A stretch of DNA of 64,000 bases, from positions 304,689-368,688 of the forward strand of contig JACKMU010000006.1 in NCBI GenBank assembly GCA_024235215.1, read 5' to 3'. Numbering within the stretch: position 1 is the first letter of the stretch; every line of letters begins with the position of its first letter. Below the pieces are notes generated by a model that saw only the letters and a program-made list of their open reading frames with translations, did not search any database and was not told the DNA's origin. The stretch is from Chromatiaceae bacterium (GTDB lineage: Bacteria; Pseudomonadota; Gammaproteobacteria; Chromatiales; Chromatiaceae). Below, one piece after another: positions 45,490 through 53,809 of the stretch. The position numbers were made by a program, and so were the translations under genes.

Positions 45490-45975
45490 CTATTTACAGA
45501 ACTTCTGCTCCATCTCGCGCGCTTTGTCCAACCGCTTTTTACGTTCACTGTCGGTCATCTCGCGGGTGTAACCGCTGGCTGTTTTCACCAATCTGCGTTC
45601 GGAGTTGTCCAGCTGTTCCAGCGTGCGTCGCGCGATGCCGCAGTTGGTCTCTTCCGCTTGCTGTCTCTGCTCGTGCTCTGCATCCGCCTCTCCCTGCTCC
45701 TTGGTCAGGTCCTGCCGGTCGCGCATGTTACGCCACGTCTGTTCCAAATTCTGCCCCGGCTCCTGCTGCGTATTGCCTGGAGGAGGCGGGAGATCGATCC
45801 GTTTTTTCTCCGTCTCCACTGCTGGCGGTGGTACCTGGGAATAGACGGTCACCCCATTCTCATCGACCCAACGGTAAACACCGGCATGAACCGCTGCCGA
45901 TAGCAATATTCCACCCACGACCACGCTCAGGCGGAAAGGCCTGTGGGCACGAATTTTTCTTCCCATCATGATCAT
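45490..45975 (-). CDS. DUF4124 domain-containing exported protein
   Basis: A 161-residue protein. A signal-like hydrophobic N-terminus (LSVVVGGILLSAAVHA) leads into the DUF4124 motif GVYRWVDENGVTVYSQVPPP. A Pro-rich linker and a charged helical C-terminus (EHEQRQQAEETNCGIARRTL) follow. The domain occurs widely in proteobacterial periplasmic proteins of unknown role. I start at 45975; 45969 and 45966 are equally possible, and the frame to 46128 lacks support. It is convergent with the LapD-like gene. Confidence 0.85.
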   Translation of the reverse strand: MIMMGRKIRAHRPFRLSVVVGGILLSAAVHAGVYRWVDENGVTVYSQVPPPAVETEKKRIDLPPPPGNTQQEPGQNLEQTWRNMRDRQDLTKEQGEADAEHEQRQQAEETNCGIARRTLEQLDNSERRLVKTASGYTREMTDSERKKRLDKAREMEQKFCK

Positions 45976-46232
45976 CCTGAAGCGATTATGCGCCAAGCCA
46001 AGTGAGGGTTCAACGTGCGGTGCATAAAGTGGCAGCGACATGGCACTGGCGCCGGGACCTGCCCTGGGATGGCATGGGGCTGCTGCGGATATCCCCAATT
46101 TAGGCGTGCTCCTGCTTGACCTTCTCATGTAATATAAGTACTTTGCTATGTTTCTGTCACTTATCCCTGAGTCTATCTATTCAGCGTGTAACTGATCGGG
46201 TGCAGCCGTTCAGTTTATGGGAGGTTGTTGTC

Positions 46233-47951
46233 GTGGAATTGAGTGGTGCCGAGATCGTCATTCAGTGTTTGAAAGAGGAGGGTGTCGAGTACGTTTTCGG
46301 CTATCCTGGCGGAGCTGTCCTACACATTTACGACGCTCTGTTCAAACAGAATGACATACAACATATTCTGGTACGCCACGAGCAGGGCGCTACCCATGCA
46401 GCGGATGGCTATGCGCGCTCCTGCGGGAAGCCCGGCGTGGCTCTGGTCACTTCGGGACCGGGGGCGACCAATGCGGTGACCGGCATTGCCACCGCGTACA
46501 TGGATTCGATCCCGATGGTGGTGCTGACCGGGCAGGTGCCTTCCCCATTCATCGGCAGCGACGCGTTTCAGGAGGTGGATACCGTCGGTATCACCCGTCC
46601 CTGTGTGAAGCACAACTTTCTGATCAAAAATGTGCGGGATATCGCGTCCACCTTCCGCAAGGCGTTCTATCTGGCAACCTCGGGCCGGCCTGGTCCGGTG
46701 GTGATCGATATTCCCAAGGATATCACCGATCCCAACATCAAGATCCCCTTCAGCTACCCGAAGAAGATCAAGATGCGCTCCTACAATCCTGTCGCCAAAG
46801 GTCATCTCGGGCAGATCAAGAGGGCAATCGACCTGATGCTGCAGGCGGAACGACCGGTGATCTACACCGGTGGCGGCGTGGTTCTGGACAATGCCGACAA
46901 GCAGTTGGTGGAGCTGGTGCGAACCCTGGGGTTTCCGATCACCAGCACACTGATGGGGCTGGGCGCCTATCCGGGCACCGACAAACAGTTTCTGGGCATG
47001 CTGGGTATGCACGGCACCTATGAGGCCAATATGGCGATGCATGAGACCGACACGCTGATTGCGATCGGTGCGCGCTTCGACGACAGGGTGACCGGCCAGG
47101 TGGCTCAGTTCTGCCCCAACGCAACGATCATCCATATCGATATCGACCCCTCTTCCATCTCCAAGAATGTGCGCGTGGATGTTCCCATCGTCGGTCCGGT
47201 CAGTTCGGTGCTCGATGACATGCTGCTGGTGCTCAAGGAGAACAAGCAGAGCCTCAAGAGCGAGGCGCTGGCAAAATGGTGGAAGCAGATCGAGGTGTGG
47301 CGCAGCAAGCAGTGCCTGAAGTACCAACAGGGCAGCGATATCATCAAGCCGCAATTCGCCGTGGAGACGCTCTACCGGGTGACCGGGGGTGATGCGTTCG
47401 TCGCTTCCGATGTAGGTCAGCACCAGATGTTCGCGGCACAGTTCTATCGCTTCAACAAACCACGCCGCTGGATCAACTCAGGCGGGCTGGGCACCATGGG
47501 ATTCGGACTGCCAGCGGGCATGGGAATCCAGATGGCTTATCCGGATGCCAGTGTCGCAGTGGTTACCGGCGAAGCCAGTATCCAGATGTGTATCCAGGAG
47601 CTGGCGACCTGTAAACAATACCATCTTCCGTTGAAGATCATGCTGCTCAACAACGGCTACATGGGCATGGTGAGACAGTGGCAGGAGTTCTTCTACGAGG
47701 GTCGTTATTCGCACTCTTATGTCGATTCGCTGCCCGATTTTGTCAAGCTGGCGGAAAGCTATGGTCATGTCGGCATGAAGATCGAACAACCGAACGATCT
47801 CGAGGCCGCTATGCAGGAGGCCTTCGCGATGCGGGACAGGTTGGTTTTCATGGACGTGGTGGTCGACCCGACCGAGAACGTCTACCCGATGATCGAGGCT
47901 GGCAAGGGCCACCATGAGATGTACATGTCGCCGGGGAGTGAGCTGGTATGA
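46233..47951 (+). CDS. ilvI: Acetolactate synthase large subunit
   Basis: ThDP-dependent first enzyme of valine/leucine/isoleucine synthesis, 572 residues. It shows VFGYPGGAVLHIYDAL near the N-terminus (catalytic Glu in the HEQGATHAADGYAR segment), GRPGPVVIDIPKD, and the ThDP/Mg motif beginning VVTGEASIQMCIQEL and ending LLNNGYMGMVRQW. In that motif the usual GDGS reads GEAS. The best start is the GTG at 46233 after GGGAGG, giving VELSGAEIVIQCLKEEGVEY; the frame open from 46116 adds residues unlike the family. ilvH overlaps by 4 bp. Confidence 0.96.
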   Translation: MELSGAEIVIQCLKEEGVEYVFGYPGGAVLHIYDALFKQNDIQHILVRHEQGATHAADGYARSCGKPGVALVTSGPGATNAVTGIATAYMDSIPMVVLTGQVPSPFIGSDAFQEVDTVGITRPCVKHNFLIKNVRDIASTFRKAFYLATSGRPGPVVIDIPKDITDPNIKIPFSYPKKIKMRSYNPVAKGHLGQIKRAIDLMLQAERPVIYTGGGVVLDNADKQLVELVRTLGFPITSTLMGLGAYPGTDKQFLGMLGMHGTYEANMAMHETDTLIAIGARFDDRVTGQVAQFCPNATIIHIDIDPSSISKNVRVDVPIVGPVSSVLDDMLLVLKENKQSLKSEALAKWWKQIEVWRSKQCLKYQQGSDIIKPQFAVETLYRVTGGDAFVASDVGQHQMFAAQFYRFNKPRRWINSGGLGTMGFGLPAGMGIQMAYPDASVAVVTGEASIQMCIQELATCKQYHLPLKIMLLNNGYMGMVRQWQEFFYEGRYSHSYVDSLPDFVKLAESYGHVGMKIEQPNDLEAAMQEAFAMRDRLVFMDVVVDPTENVYPMIEAGKGHHEMYMSPGSELV

Positions 47952-48439
47952 GACATATAATATCGATTCTGATGGAGAACGAATCAGGCGCCCTCTCCCG
48001 GGTGGCGGGGCTCTTCTCCGCGCGCGGATACAATATCGAATCACTCACCGTTGCGCCCACCGAGGATCCGACCCTTTCACGGATGACACTGGTGACACGC
48101 GGCGACGAAGCGATCGTCGAACAGATCACCAAGCAGCTGAACAAGCTGATCGAGGTGGTCAAGCTGCTGGATCTCTCGGACGGTCCGCACATCGAACGGG
48201 AGATCATGCTGATCAAGCTCAAAGCCGAGAACGGCAAGCGTGAAGAGGCGATGCGCCTGGTGGAGATATTCCGGGGAAAGGTGGTGGATGTCACGGACAG
48301 TACTTTTGTCGTGGAGTTGACCGGCAAGAGCGCCAAACTGGACGCGTTCATCAAAGCGGCCCACGAGGAGTCCGTGGTTGAAGTGGTCCGGTCCGGACCG
48401 CTGGGTATCGCCCGGGGTGCCAAAGGGCTCAGGCTTTAG
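47948..48439 (+). CDS. ilvH: Acetolactate synthase small regulatory subunit
   Basis: A 163-residue regulatory subunit conferring valine feedback inhibition. The N-terminal ACT domain is MRHIISILMENESGALSRVA with FSARGYNIESLTVAPTEDP; the C-terminal half includes REIMLIKLKAEN and VVRSGPLGIARGAKGLRL. ATGA overlap with ilvI ensures equal translation. Confidence 0.96.
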   Translation: MRHIISILMENESGALSRVAGLFSARGYNIESLTVAPTEDPTLSRMTLVTRGDEAIVEQITKQLNKLIEVVKLLDLSDGPHIEREIMLIKLKAENGKREEAMRLVEIFRGKVVDVTDSTFVVELTGKSAKLDAFIKAAHEESVVEVVRSGPLGIARGAKGLRL

Positions 48440-48466
48440 AGACTAAATTCAATATCCAGACGGAAA

Positions 48467-48583
48467 CGCCGGCACCCGCCGGCGACGCCACCCGACACGG
48501 GTGTGCCGACTTCCCCGCCGCCAACCGGCGGAGTTGGACGGTGTCACCGGCGAAACACCGGCGCGACCGGACTGGATCCCAGT
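48467..48583 (+). promoter_or_regulatory. Four tandem hairpins in the ilvH-ilvC spacer
   Basis: Within 117 bp four G+C-rich stem-loops follow each other. They are CGCCGGC/GCCGGCG at 48467-48484, CACCCG/CGGGTG at 48489-48503, CCGCCG/CGGCGG at 48515-48531, and ACTGG/CCAGT at 48571-48583. A direct repeat CACCGGCG lies at 48545-48552 and 48556-48563. There is no U-tract, so simple termination is unlikely; an mRNA-processing or stability element ahead of ilvC is plausible. Confidence 0.5.
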
Positions 48584-48611
48584 TGATTTACAGCACAAGG
48601 GTAATTGCACC

Positions 48612-49628
48612 ATGAACATCTACTATGACAAAGACGCCGACCTCTCCCTGATCCAGGGCAGAAAGGTGACCATCATCGGTTATGGTTCCCAGGGCCACGC
48701 GCATGCCAACAATCTGAAGGAGTCCGGTGTCGATGTCACCGTCGCGCTGCGTCCCGGTTCCAGTTCCGCGGTCAAAGCGGAGAACTCCGGCCTGATCGTG
48801 AAACCGATCGAGGAGGCGGTGAGCGCGGCGGACGTGGTGATGGTGCTGGCGCCGGATGAGCACCAGGCGGCACTCTACCAGGAGCAGATTGCACCCAACA
48901 TCAAGGTGGGCGCAGCACTGGCTTTTGCGCATGGATTCAACATCCATTTCGAACAGGTGGTGCCGCGTGAGGATCTGGATGTGATCATGATCGCGCCCAA
49001 GGGGCCCGGCCATCTGGTTCGCTCGACCTACACGCAGGGGGGCGGCGTCCCCAGCCTGATCGCGGTTTACCAGGATGCCTCCGGCAGAGCCAAGGATATC
49101 GCGCTCTCCTACGCTTCGGCCAATGGTGGCGGCCGCGCCGGCATCATCGAGACCAACTTCAGGGAGGAGACCGAGACCGATCTGTTCGGTGAGCAGGCGG
49201 TGCTGTGCGGAGGCGCCACCGCGCTGGTCCAGGCCGGATTCGAGACCCTGACCGAAGCGGGCTATGCCCCCGAGATGGCCTATTTCGAATGCCTGCACGA
49301 GCTGAAACTGATCGTCGACCTGATGTACGAAGGCGGCATCGCGAATATGCGCTACTCCATCTCCAATACCGCAGAGTATGGCGACCTGACCCGCGGACCG
49401 CGGATCATCACCGAGGAGACCAAGGCGGAGATGAAACGCATCCTGAAAGAGATTCAGAGCGGGGAGTTCGCGCGTGAATTCATTCTGGAGAATCGCGCTG
49501 GCCAGGCGACGCTGAAGGCCAAGCGCCGCATCGGCCGTGATCACCAGATCGAGGCGGTGGGTGCCCGCCTGCGGGACATGATGCCCTGGATCAAGGCGAA
49601 CAAGATCGTCGACCGATCCAGAAACTGA
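48612..49628 (+). CDS. ilvC: Ketol-acid reductoisomerase (class I)
   Basis: A 338-residue NADPH-dependent enzyme making dihydroxy-isovalerate or -methylvalerate. The Rossmann motif is IIGYGSQGHAHANNLKESG near residues 18-36. The metal site includes Asp/Glu in GETETDLFGEQAVLCGG-like and AYFECLHELKLIVDLMYEGG blocks. Length marks the short class I form. I start at the ATG at 48612 (MNIYYDKDADLSL); the upstream frame from 48501 is not family-like. It follows ilvH after a structured 172-bp leader. Confidence 0.97.
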   Translation: MNIYYDKDADLSLIQGRKVTIIGYGSQGHAHANNLKESGVDVTVALRPGSSSAVKAENSGLIVKPIEEAVSAADVVMVLAPDEHQAALYQEQIAPNIKVGAALAFAHGFNIHFEQVVPREDLDVIMIAPKGPGHLVRSTYTQGGGVPSLIAVYQDASGRAKDIALSYASANGGGRAGIIETNFREETETDLFGEQAVLCGGATALVQAGFETLTEAGYAPEMAYFECLHELKLIVDLMYEGGIANMRYSISNTAEYGDLTRGPRIITEETKAEMKRILKEIQSGEFAREFILENRAGQATLKAKRRIGRDHQIEAVGARLRDMMPWIKANKIVDRSRN

Positions 49629-49734
49629 ACAGCGTCCGGTATTTTACCGCAGAGACTGAGCACGGCCATCCCGCTACTTTCGCGCCACCGCGCGGTACTG
49701 TGGGAAACGCCGCTTGAAGCAGCACCTGTTTAAA

Positions 49735-49778
49735 CCAAAACCAGAACCACCGGCAACTGCCGGTGGTTCTGGTTTTGG
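49735..49778. terminator. Perfect 21-bp hairpin between ilvC and pssA
   Basis: Arms 49735-49755 and 49758-49778 are exact reverse complements, from CCAAAACCAGAACC to the matching GGTTCTGGTTTTGG. The A-tract on the left arm and T-tract on the right would let it work as a terminator for ilvC. A TATAAT at 49792-49797 just beyond suggests a fresh start for pssA. Confidence 0.7.
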
Positions 49779-49846
49779 CGTTCGTTTGCACTATAATCCG
49801 CATCTGCTGGCCATTCATTCGACGTGCGCTGCACCGGTAACCGCTC

Positions 49847-50674
49847 ATGCCCGAAGAGTACAAGAAAGCGAAACGTAAACGCGGCATCTATCTGTTGCCG
49901 AATCTGTTTACCACCGCAGCGCTGTTCAGCGGTTTCTATGCGGTTCTGGCAGCGATGAACGGCAAGTTCGAACAGGCCTCCCTCGCCATCTTCGTCGCAA
50001 TGCTGTTCGACGGAATGGATGGCCGGGTGGCGCGTCTGACCAATACCCAGACCGCGTTCGGCGCCGAATACGACAGTCTCTCCGACATGGTCGCATTCGG
50101 ACTGGCACCATCGCTGGTCATCTACGTCTGGTCACTCAGCACGCTGGGAAAGCTCGGTTGGCTGGCGGCTTTTGTCTATACCGCAGGCGCCGCATTGCGG
50201 CTGGCCCGCTTCAACACCCAGCTAGGCTCCGCTGACAAGCGCTACTTTCAGGGATTGCCCAGCCCGGCTGCGGCAGCGGTGATAGCAGGCAGTGTCTGGA
50301 TTGCCGTGGATCAGGGTATCAGCGGCAGCGATGTCTCCTATCTGGCCTGCTTTCTGACCGGTGTGACGGGGCTGTTGATGGTGAGCAATTTCCGTTATAA
50401 CAGCTTCAAAGAGGTGGATTACCGAGGCAAGGTGCCGTTTTTTTCCATCGTCGTGGTTATGTTAGGGTTCGCGGTGGTGGTGGTGCAGCCCCAGGTCGTG
50501 CTGTTTCTGCTTTTTCTGATCTATGCTTTCTCCGGCCCGGTGCTGACTTTATTCTACCTGCGCCGCCGCCGCATGGGGCGGATCCCGGCCGTTTCGGACG
50601 CTACTCAGGGCGGCAGCGCAATACGGCCCGGCGAGACCAAGACTCCCGTAAAAAAGATGGATGTGGAAAGGTAG
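49847..50674 (+). CDS. pssA: CDP-diacylglycerol--serine O-phosphatidyltransferase
   Basis: Integral membrane enzyme of 275 residues making phosphatidylserine, the precursor of phosphatidylethanolamine. The CDP-alcohol motif is DGMDGRVARLTNTQTAFGAE followed by YDSLSDMVAFGLAP, intact at all positions. The N-terminus is KRGIYLLPNLFTTAALFSGF, and about seven membrane segments follow. The C-terminal 35 residues are polar. It lies between ilvC and leuA, a frequent order in gamma- and betaproteobacteria. Confidence 0.95.
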   Translation: MPEEYKKAKRKRGIYLLPNLFTTAALFSGFYAVLAAMNGKFEQASLAIFVAMLFDGMDGRVARLTNTQTAFGAEYDSLSDMVAFGLAPSLVIYVWSLSTLGKLGWLAAFVYTAGAALRLARFNTQLGSADKRYFQGLPSPAAAAVIAGSVWIAVDQGISGSDVSYLACFLTGVTGLLMVSNFRYNSFKEVDYRGKVPFFSIVVVMLGFAVVVVQPQVVLFLLFLIYAFSGPVLTLFYLRRRRMGRIPAVSDATQGGSAIRPGETKTPVKKMDVER

Positions 50675-50831
50675 CGGTTGCAGCGCCGTTCTCCCACTGG
50701 AGACGGGTACGCGTCAGTGGGGCAGCGAGGCGTTCACTCCATCCGCTGAGAGAGGGTCTCCGGCCTGGCTTTGGCCGGACCGATGATCAATTGACATCCA
50801 GCCCCGGCGGTTGGACTGGACAGGGGGCCGC

Positions 50832-52385
50832 ATGATGAGCAATCCAGACAAACTGATTATTTTCGATACCACGTTGCGCGATGGCGAACAGAGCCCGGGC
50901 GCTTCGATGACGAAGGAAGAGAAGCTGCGCATCGCCAGAGCGCTGGAAAAGCTCAGGGTGGACGTGATCGAGGCGGGTTTTCCGATTGCCAGTCCCGGTG
51001 ACTTCGACGCGGTCAGGGCGGTAGCCAGAGCGATCAAAGAGAGTACCGTCTGCGGCCTGGCCAGAGCGGCGGAGAAAGATATCGATCGTGCCGGAGAGGC
51101 GCTCAGGGAGGCCAATTCCGGGCGTATCCATACCTTTATCGCCACCTCGCCGATTCACATGGAGCGCAAGCTGCGCATGACACCGGACCAGGTGGTCGAG
51201 CAGGCGGTCTGGGCGGTCAAACGGGCCCGCAACCTGATCGACAATGTCGAGTTTTCCGCCGAAGACGCAGGCCGCTCCGATATCGATTTTCTCTGCCGCA
51301 TATTCGAGCAGGCGATTGCTGCCGGCGCCACCACCATCAATGTCCCGGATACGGTTGGCTACAACCTGCCACACCAGTTCGGCGAAACCATTCGCACACT
51401 GATCGAGCGCATTCCCAACTCCGACAAGGCGATCTTTTCGGTGCACTGCCACAACGATCTCGGACTCGCCTCGGCCAACTCGCTGGCCGCGGTGATGAAT
51501 GGTGCCCGTCAGGTGGAGTGCACCATCAACGGACTGGGCGAGCGGGCCGGCAACGCCTCACTGGAAGAGGTGGTGATGGCGGTGCGCACCCGGCGCGATA
51601 TTTTCAGCTGTGACAGTGATCTGGATACCACCCAGATCGTCAACTGTTCGCGTATGGTCTCCGGCATCACCGGGTTTCCGGTGCAGCCGAACAAGGCGAT
51701 CGTGGGGGCCAACGCCTTTGCCCATGAAGCAGGCATCCACCAGGATGGCGTGCTGAAAAGCCGGGAAACCTACGAGATCATGCGTGCCGAGGATGTCGGC
51801 TGGAGCCAGAACCGGATGGTGCTGGGAAAACACTCCGGGCGCAATGCGTTTCGTGCGCGGCTGCTCGAACTGGGTGCGGATTTTGCCAGTGAAGAGGAGC
51901 TGAATGAGGCGTTTCGCTCCTTCAAGGAGTTGGCCGACAAGAAGCACGAGATTTTTGACGACGACCTGCTGGCGCTGGTCAACGACGCCGGCTTCAGCGC
52001 GGAAAACGAGCGCGTCAATCTGGTCTCACTCAAGGTCTGCTCGGAAACCGGCGAGGTGCCCAAGGCGGCGGTGGTGCTGACCGTGGACGGCTCGGAGAAG
52101 ACCGGCCACGCCGCAGGCAGCGGGCCGGTGGATGCGGCCTTCAAGGCGATCGAGTCGATTGTGCGCACCGATTCGGTACTCGAACTCTATTCGGTCAACG
52201 CGATCACCAGCGGCACCGATGCGCAGGGCGAGGTGACCGTGCGGGTGCAGAAAGCGGGTCGCATCGTCAACGGCCAGGGCGCCGACACTGACATCGTGAT
52301 CGCTTCGGCCAAAGCCTATGTGAATGCGTTCAACAAGCTGATGCGCAGTGAACGGCGTGCACATCCGCAGTTGGGTGATGTCTGA
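50832..52385 (+). CDS. leuA: 2-isopropylmalate synthase
   Basis: First committed enzyme of leucine synthesis, 517 residues. The catalytic domain has IIFDTTLRDGEQSPGASM at the start, then VHCHNDLGLASANSLAAVMN and INGLGERAGNASLEE. The linker contains HQDGVLKSRETYEI and LGKHSGRNA, and a C-terminal regulatory LeuA domain (about residues 390-517) binds leucine. I start at the ATG at 50832 with GGGGG five bases upstream; 50811 would add seven residues. A hairpin CCGGCC/GGCCGG lies at 50760-50778 in the leader. Confidence 0.96.
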   Translation: MMSNPDKLIIFDTTLRDGEQSPGASMTKEEKLRIARALEKLRVDVIEAGFPIASPGDFDAVRAVARAIKESTVCGLARAAEKDIDRAGEALREANSGRIHTFIATSPIHMERKLRMTPDQVVEQAVWAVKRARNLIDNVEFSAEDAGRSDIDFLCRIFEQAIAAGATTINVPDTVGYNLPHQFGETIRTLIERIPNSDKAIFSVHCHNDLGLASANSLAAVMNGARQVECTINGLGERAGNASLEEVVMAVRTRRDIFSCDSDLDTTQIVNCSRMVSGITGFPVQPNKAIVGANAFAHEAGIHQDGVLKSRETYEIMRAEDVGWSQNRMVLGKHSGRNAFRARLLELGADFASEEELNEAFRSFKELADKKHEIFDDDLLALVNDAGFSAENERVNLVSLKVCSETGEVPKAAVVLTVDGSEKTGHAAGSGPVDAAFKAIESIVRTDSVLELYSVNAITSGTDAQGEVTVRVQKAGRIVNGQGADTDIVIASAKAYVNAFNKLMRSERRAHPQLGDV

Positions 52386-52403
52386 GGGGGCGCCCGGCAT
52401 CCG

Positions 52404-53210
52404 ATGAACGAGCGCCTGCGGCAGCAATACCTGACGGCGATGGGCATTCAAGCCTGGGAGCTGCGATCGGATGGCGGCGCGCAGCGGGTGCAGCAGCCAG
52501 CGGCGACCAAGGAGCCGGGCGCCCCGGTGGAGGCGCGTCTGCCGGCCGAATCTCCGCAGGATGGCGAACCGCCGGAGTGGCTGGATGAGGTGCCGCCGCC
52601 CACCGAGGAGTGGGCATCACTCGCGATGCCGGAGCAGGAGCCGGCCAGACCGGATACAGTCGCGACGCTCGACTGGGCGGCTTTGGCGCAACGGGTCGCG
52701 CAGTGCAACGCCTGCGAGCTGCATGCCAGTCGGCGGAATACGGTGTTCGGTGTCGGGAACAAATCGGCAGATCTGCTGGTGGTCGGTGAAGCGCCGGGTG
52801 CCGAGGAGGACCGCCAGGGGGAGCCGTTTGTCGGTCCGGCCGGCCAGTTGCTCAATGCGATGCTGCGCGCCATCGGATTGCAGCGCGAACAGGTCTACAT
52901 CGCCAATGTGCTCAAATGTCGTCCACCGGGTAACCGCGAACCACGCCTGGAGGAGGCACTCAAATGCGAACCCTTTCTACGCCGCCAGATCGCGCTGGTC
53001 GCTCCCCGGGTGATACTCGCCGTTGGCGGGGTGGCGGCGCGGCATCTGCTCAAAACGGAGGAGCCGGTTGGCAGGCTGCGGGGGAAGCGGTTTCACATCG
53101 ATGATATTCCGGTAGTGGTAAGCTACCATCCGGCCTATCTGTTGCGCTCGTCCGAACAGAAAGCGAAGAGCTGGGAGGATCTGCAGCGGGTTGTCGCGCT
53201 GCTGCGTTGA
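52404..53210 (+). CDS. Family 4 uracil-DNA glycosylase (Fe-S type)
   Basis: A 268-residue repair enzyme removing uracil from DNA. A variable Pro/Glu-rich N-terminal region (1-90) precedes the domain. Family motifs are VVGEAPGAEEDRQGEPFVGP and YIANVLKCRPPGNREP, and the C-terminal SYHPAYLLRS motif is also present. Cys in CNACELH, KCRPP, and KCEPF would ligate the [4Fe-4S] cluster. It follows leuA by 18 bp and precedes rimI by 18 bp, a common trio with rimI. Confidence 0.93.
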   Translation: MNERLRQQYLTAMGIQAWELRSDGGAQRVQQPAATKEPGAPVEARLPAESPQDGEPPEWLDEVPPPTEEWASLAMPEQEPARPDTVATLDWAALAQRVAQCNACELHASRRNTVFGVGNKSADLLVVGEAPGAEEDRQGEPFVGPAGQLLNAMLRAIGLQREQVYIANVLKCRPPGNREPRLEEALKCEPFLRRQIALVAPRVILAVGGVAARHLLKTEEPVGRLRGKRFHIDDIPVVVSYHPAYLLRSSEQKAKSWEDLQRVVALLR

Positions 53211-53228
53211 GCGCTTCGGTCCATTGCG

Positions 53229-53705
53229 ATGAACAAGGCCAAGGATGCGATTCTGAAAAATCCGCAGATCAAGCTCTTGCCGATGCAGCAGAGCGATGTG
53301 GCAGAGGTGGTTCACCTGGAGACACGCTGCTATGAGTTTCCCTGGACCGAGACCATCTTTCTGGACTGTCTCAATGTCGGCTACTGTTGCTGGATCTACC
53401 GGCTGGATGTGCAGCTCGTCGGTTACGGCGTCATGTCGGTTGCGGCGGGTGAAGCGCATATTCTGAATATCTGTATCGATCCGCTGCTGCGCTGCCACGG
53501 TTTGGGTAGGCGCATGATGCAGCGCCTGCTCAATCTGGCGCGCAAACACCGGGCGGATACCGTCTTTCTCGAGGTGCGCGAGTCCAATCTGGCGGCGCAG
53601 ACCCTCTATCAGCATCTCGGCTTCAATGAGATCGGTCTGCGCCGCGGCTACTATCCCGCTGCGAAGGGCCGGGAGAACGCGATCTTGCTGGCTTTGAGTC
53701 TATAG
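53229..53705 (+). CDS. rimI: Ribosomal protein S18-alanine N-acetyltransferase
   Basis: GNAT-family acetyltransferase of 158 residues acting on the S18 N-terminus. The acetyl-CoA loop is DPLLRCHGLGRRMMQRLLNL near residues 95-112. The C-terminal active region is EVRESNLAAQTLYQHLGFNE followed by IGLRRGYYPAAKGRENAIL, with the catalytic Tyr. It lies 18 bp after the glycosylase gene. Confidence 0.92.
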   Translation: MNKAKDAILKNPQIKLLPMQQSDVAEVVHLETRCYEFPWTETIFLDCLNVGYCCWIYRLDVQLVGYGVMSVAAGEAHILNICIDPLLRCHGLGRRMMQRLLNLARKHRADTVFLEVRESNLAAQTLYQHLGFNEIGLRRGYYPAAKGRENAILLALSL

Positions 53706-53809
53706 CCTGGTATGACGGCAATACGCGCAACCGGCGATAGGGTATAATCCTGCGGATTTTGTAACGGGTTGCTGCCAGCATTGCCACCCCCGCTCACCCT
53801 GACTGATCG

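Noticed and set aside
46148..46195. 15-codon leader peptide before ilvI (MFLSLIPESIYSACN)
   Set aside because: Only a few Leu/Ile codons, not clustered, and no terminator/antiterminator pair before the ilvI start.
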